6,322 nucleotides of DNA. Source: Acidobacteriota bacterium (GTDB taxonomy: Bacteria; Acidobacteriota; Terriglobia; Terriglobales; Acidobacteriaceae). The stretch covers positions 1-6,322 of the forward strand of contig JAJXXN010000287.1 of NCBI GenBank assembly GCA_021781075.1. The letters are read 5' to 3'. A program made the position numbers and the translations under genes. The notes beneath the pieces are model-generated. The model had not been told where the DNA came from, made no database searches, and saw only the letters and a program-made list of their open reading frames with translations. Positions 5,889 through 6,322 of the stretch are shown piece by piece (within the stretch, counting starts at the first letter, position 1; each line of letters starts with the position of its first letter).

Positions 5889-6322
5889 TCAAGTGGCGAG
5901 AAAGCGGCAAAATTGAAATTGCTGCCTGCCACCGGAAGGCGTGGTGTGGACTTCAATGCGACTTTCGAGCAATGCGAAACTATCGCCCAACTCGGTGTGC
6001 AAGGCGGCAGCGTCATAGCGCATGGCGTCCAGCCCGCTGCATTTCATGGGCCCATCGGCGCCAAAGACGCCCATCACAACCTGGCCACCGGGCTTGATGG
6101 CCCTCCTCAAGGCCGCCAGGTAAATTTCGCGATCGTGTTTTTGAATAAGGAAATGAAAGACGGCGCGGTCATGCCACAACCCGAAGCGCGCCTCGCCAAG
6201 GTCAACGTCAAGAATATCCGCGGCAAGCCATGCCACTCCCCTGGCGCGCAGGCCAAGTCGCGCTTTTGGCACTTCAAGCGCGGCAGGGGAAACATCGAGC
6301 ACGGTAATGCGTCCATAGCCAC
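5889..6322 (-). CDS. Class I SAM-dependent methyltransferase (5' end outside window)
   Basis: About 143 residues are visible, ending with TGA at 5889-5891. The frame stays open to the right edge: before an in-frame GTG at 6302 it reads GYGRITVLDVS, which is the strand that normally follows the glycine-rich SAM-binding motif I. The true start and motif I are therefore beyond the window. Asp of VLDVS is the likely residue holding the SAM ribose. Further segments are AADILDVDL, LWHDRAVFHFL (a motif shared by a group of small bacterial methyltransferases), LRRAIKPGGQVVMGVFG (motif with the PGG turn), GPMKCSGLDAMRYD and, at the end, GRQQFQFCRF. The combination WHDRAVFHFL plus GPxKCSGL plus QQFxxC marks a widespread uncharacterised family; the substrate is not known. 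It is a different type from the FkbM protein in this window. Confidence 0.85.
   Translation of the reverse strand, partial: GYGRITVLDVSPAALEVPKARLGLRARGVAWLAADILDVDLGEARFGLWHDRAVFHFLIQKHDREIYLAALRRAIKPGGQVVMGVFGADGPMKCSGLDAMRYDAAALHTELGDSFALLESRIEVHTTPSGGRQQFQFCRFLAT

Noticed and set aside
5279..6016. A 245-residue minus-strand open frame across the phosphatase and into the right-hand methyltransferase.
   Set aside because: It overlaps two well-supported genes in other frames and has a leucine/arginine/proline-rich composition typical of shadow frames.

Overview
The window looks like part of a chromosome from an acidobacterium (Acidobacteriota, probably the class Terriglobia). I base this on recognising several protein types, from memory, as typical of that phylum: the tryptophan-rich secreted protein at the left edge, the small basic AT-hook-like protein, and the membrane protein with the 'RTLGIEVF...ADPIVRI...EVRKRLAQYY' domain. 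No rRNA or other marker gene is present, so this placement is an inference. I see no phage, transposon, CRISPR or tRNA sequence.

Layout from left to right. The end of a tryptophan-rich, probably exported protein (plus strand) is cut by the left edge. A roughly 280-base spacer leads to a small lysine/arginine-rich DNA-binding-type protein (plus strand), whose ATG lies almost on top of a promoter-like sequence. A GC-rich hairpin follows it. Three minus-strand genes come next: a single-pass membrane protein of unknown function (1022-2275) with a recognisable sigma70-type promoter, an aldehyde dehydrogenase (2539-3984) and an FkbM-type methyltransferase (4159-5022). The spacers between these three genes are 263 and 174 bases, so they are not a tight operon. 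A secreted histidine phosphatase (5237-5842, plus strand) is divergent from the methyltransferase gene. It converges on a second SAM-dependent methyltransferase (minus strand), which is cut by the right edge. A hairpin lies between these last two genes.

The genes do not form an obvious common pathway, and I do not see a clear new multi-gene system. The observations most worth following are: (1) the aldehyde dehydrogenase keeps its catalytic cysteine but has Gln in place of the general-base Glu and Ser in place of the oxyanion-hole Asn; (2) a textbook intrinsic terminator sits on the plus strand at 2507-2536 with no plus-strand gene before it, so a small RNA may end there; (3) the small basic protein has a start arrangement suggesting leaderless translation beside a 12-base inverted repeat; and (4) the membrane protein has a cytoplasmic domain of unknown role joined to an extracytoplasmic domain.
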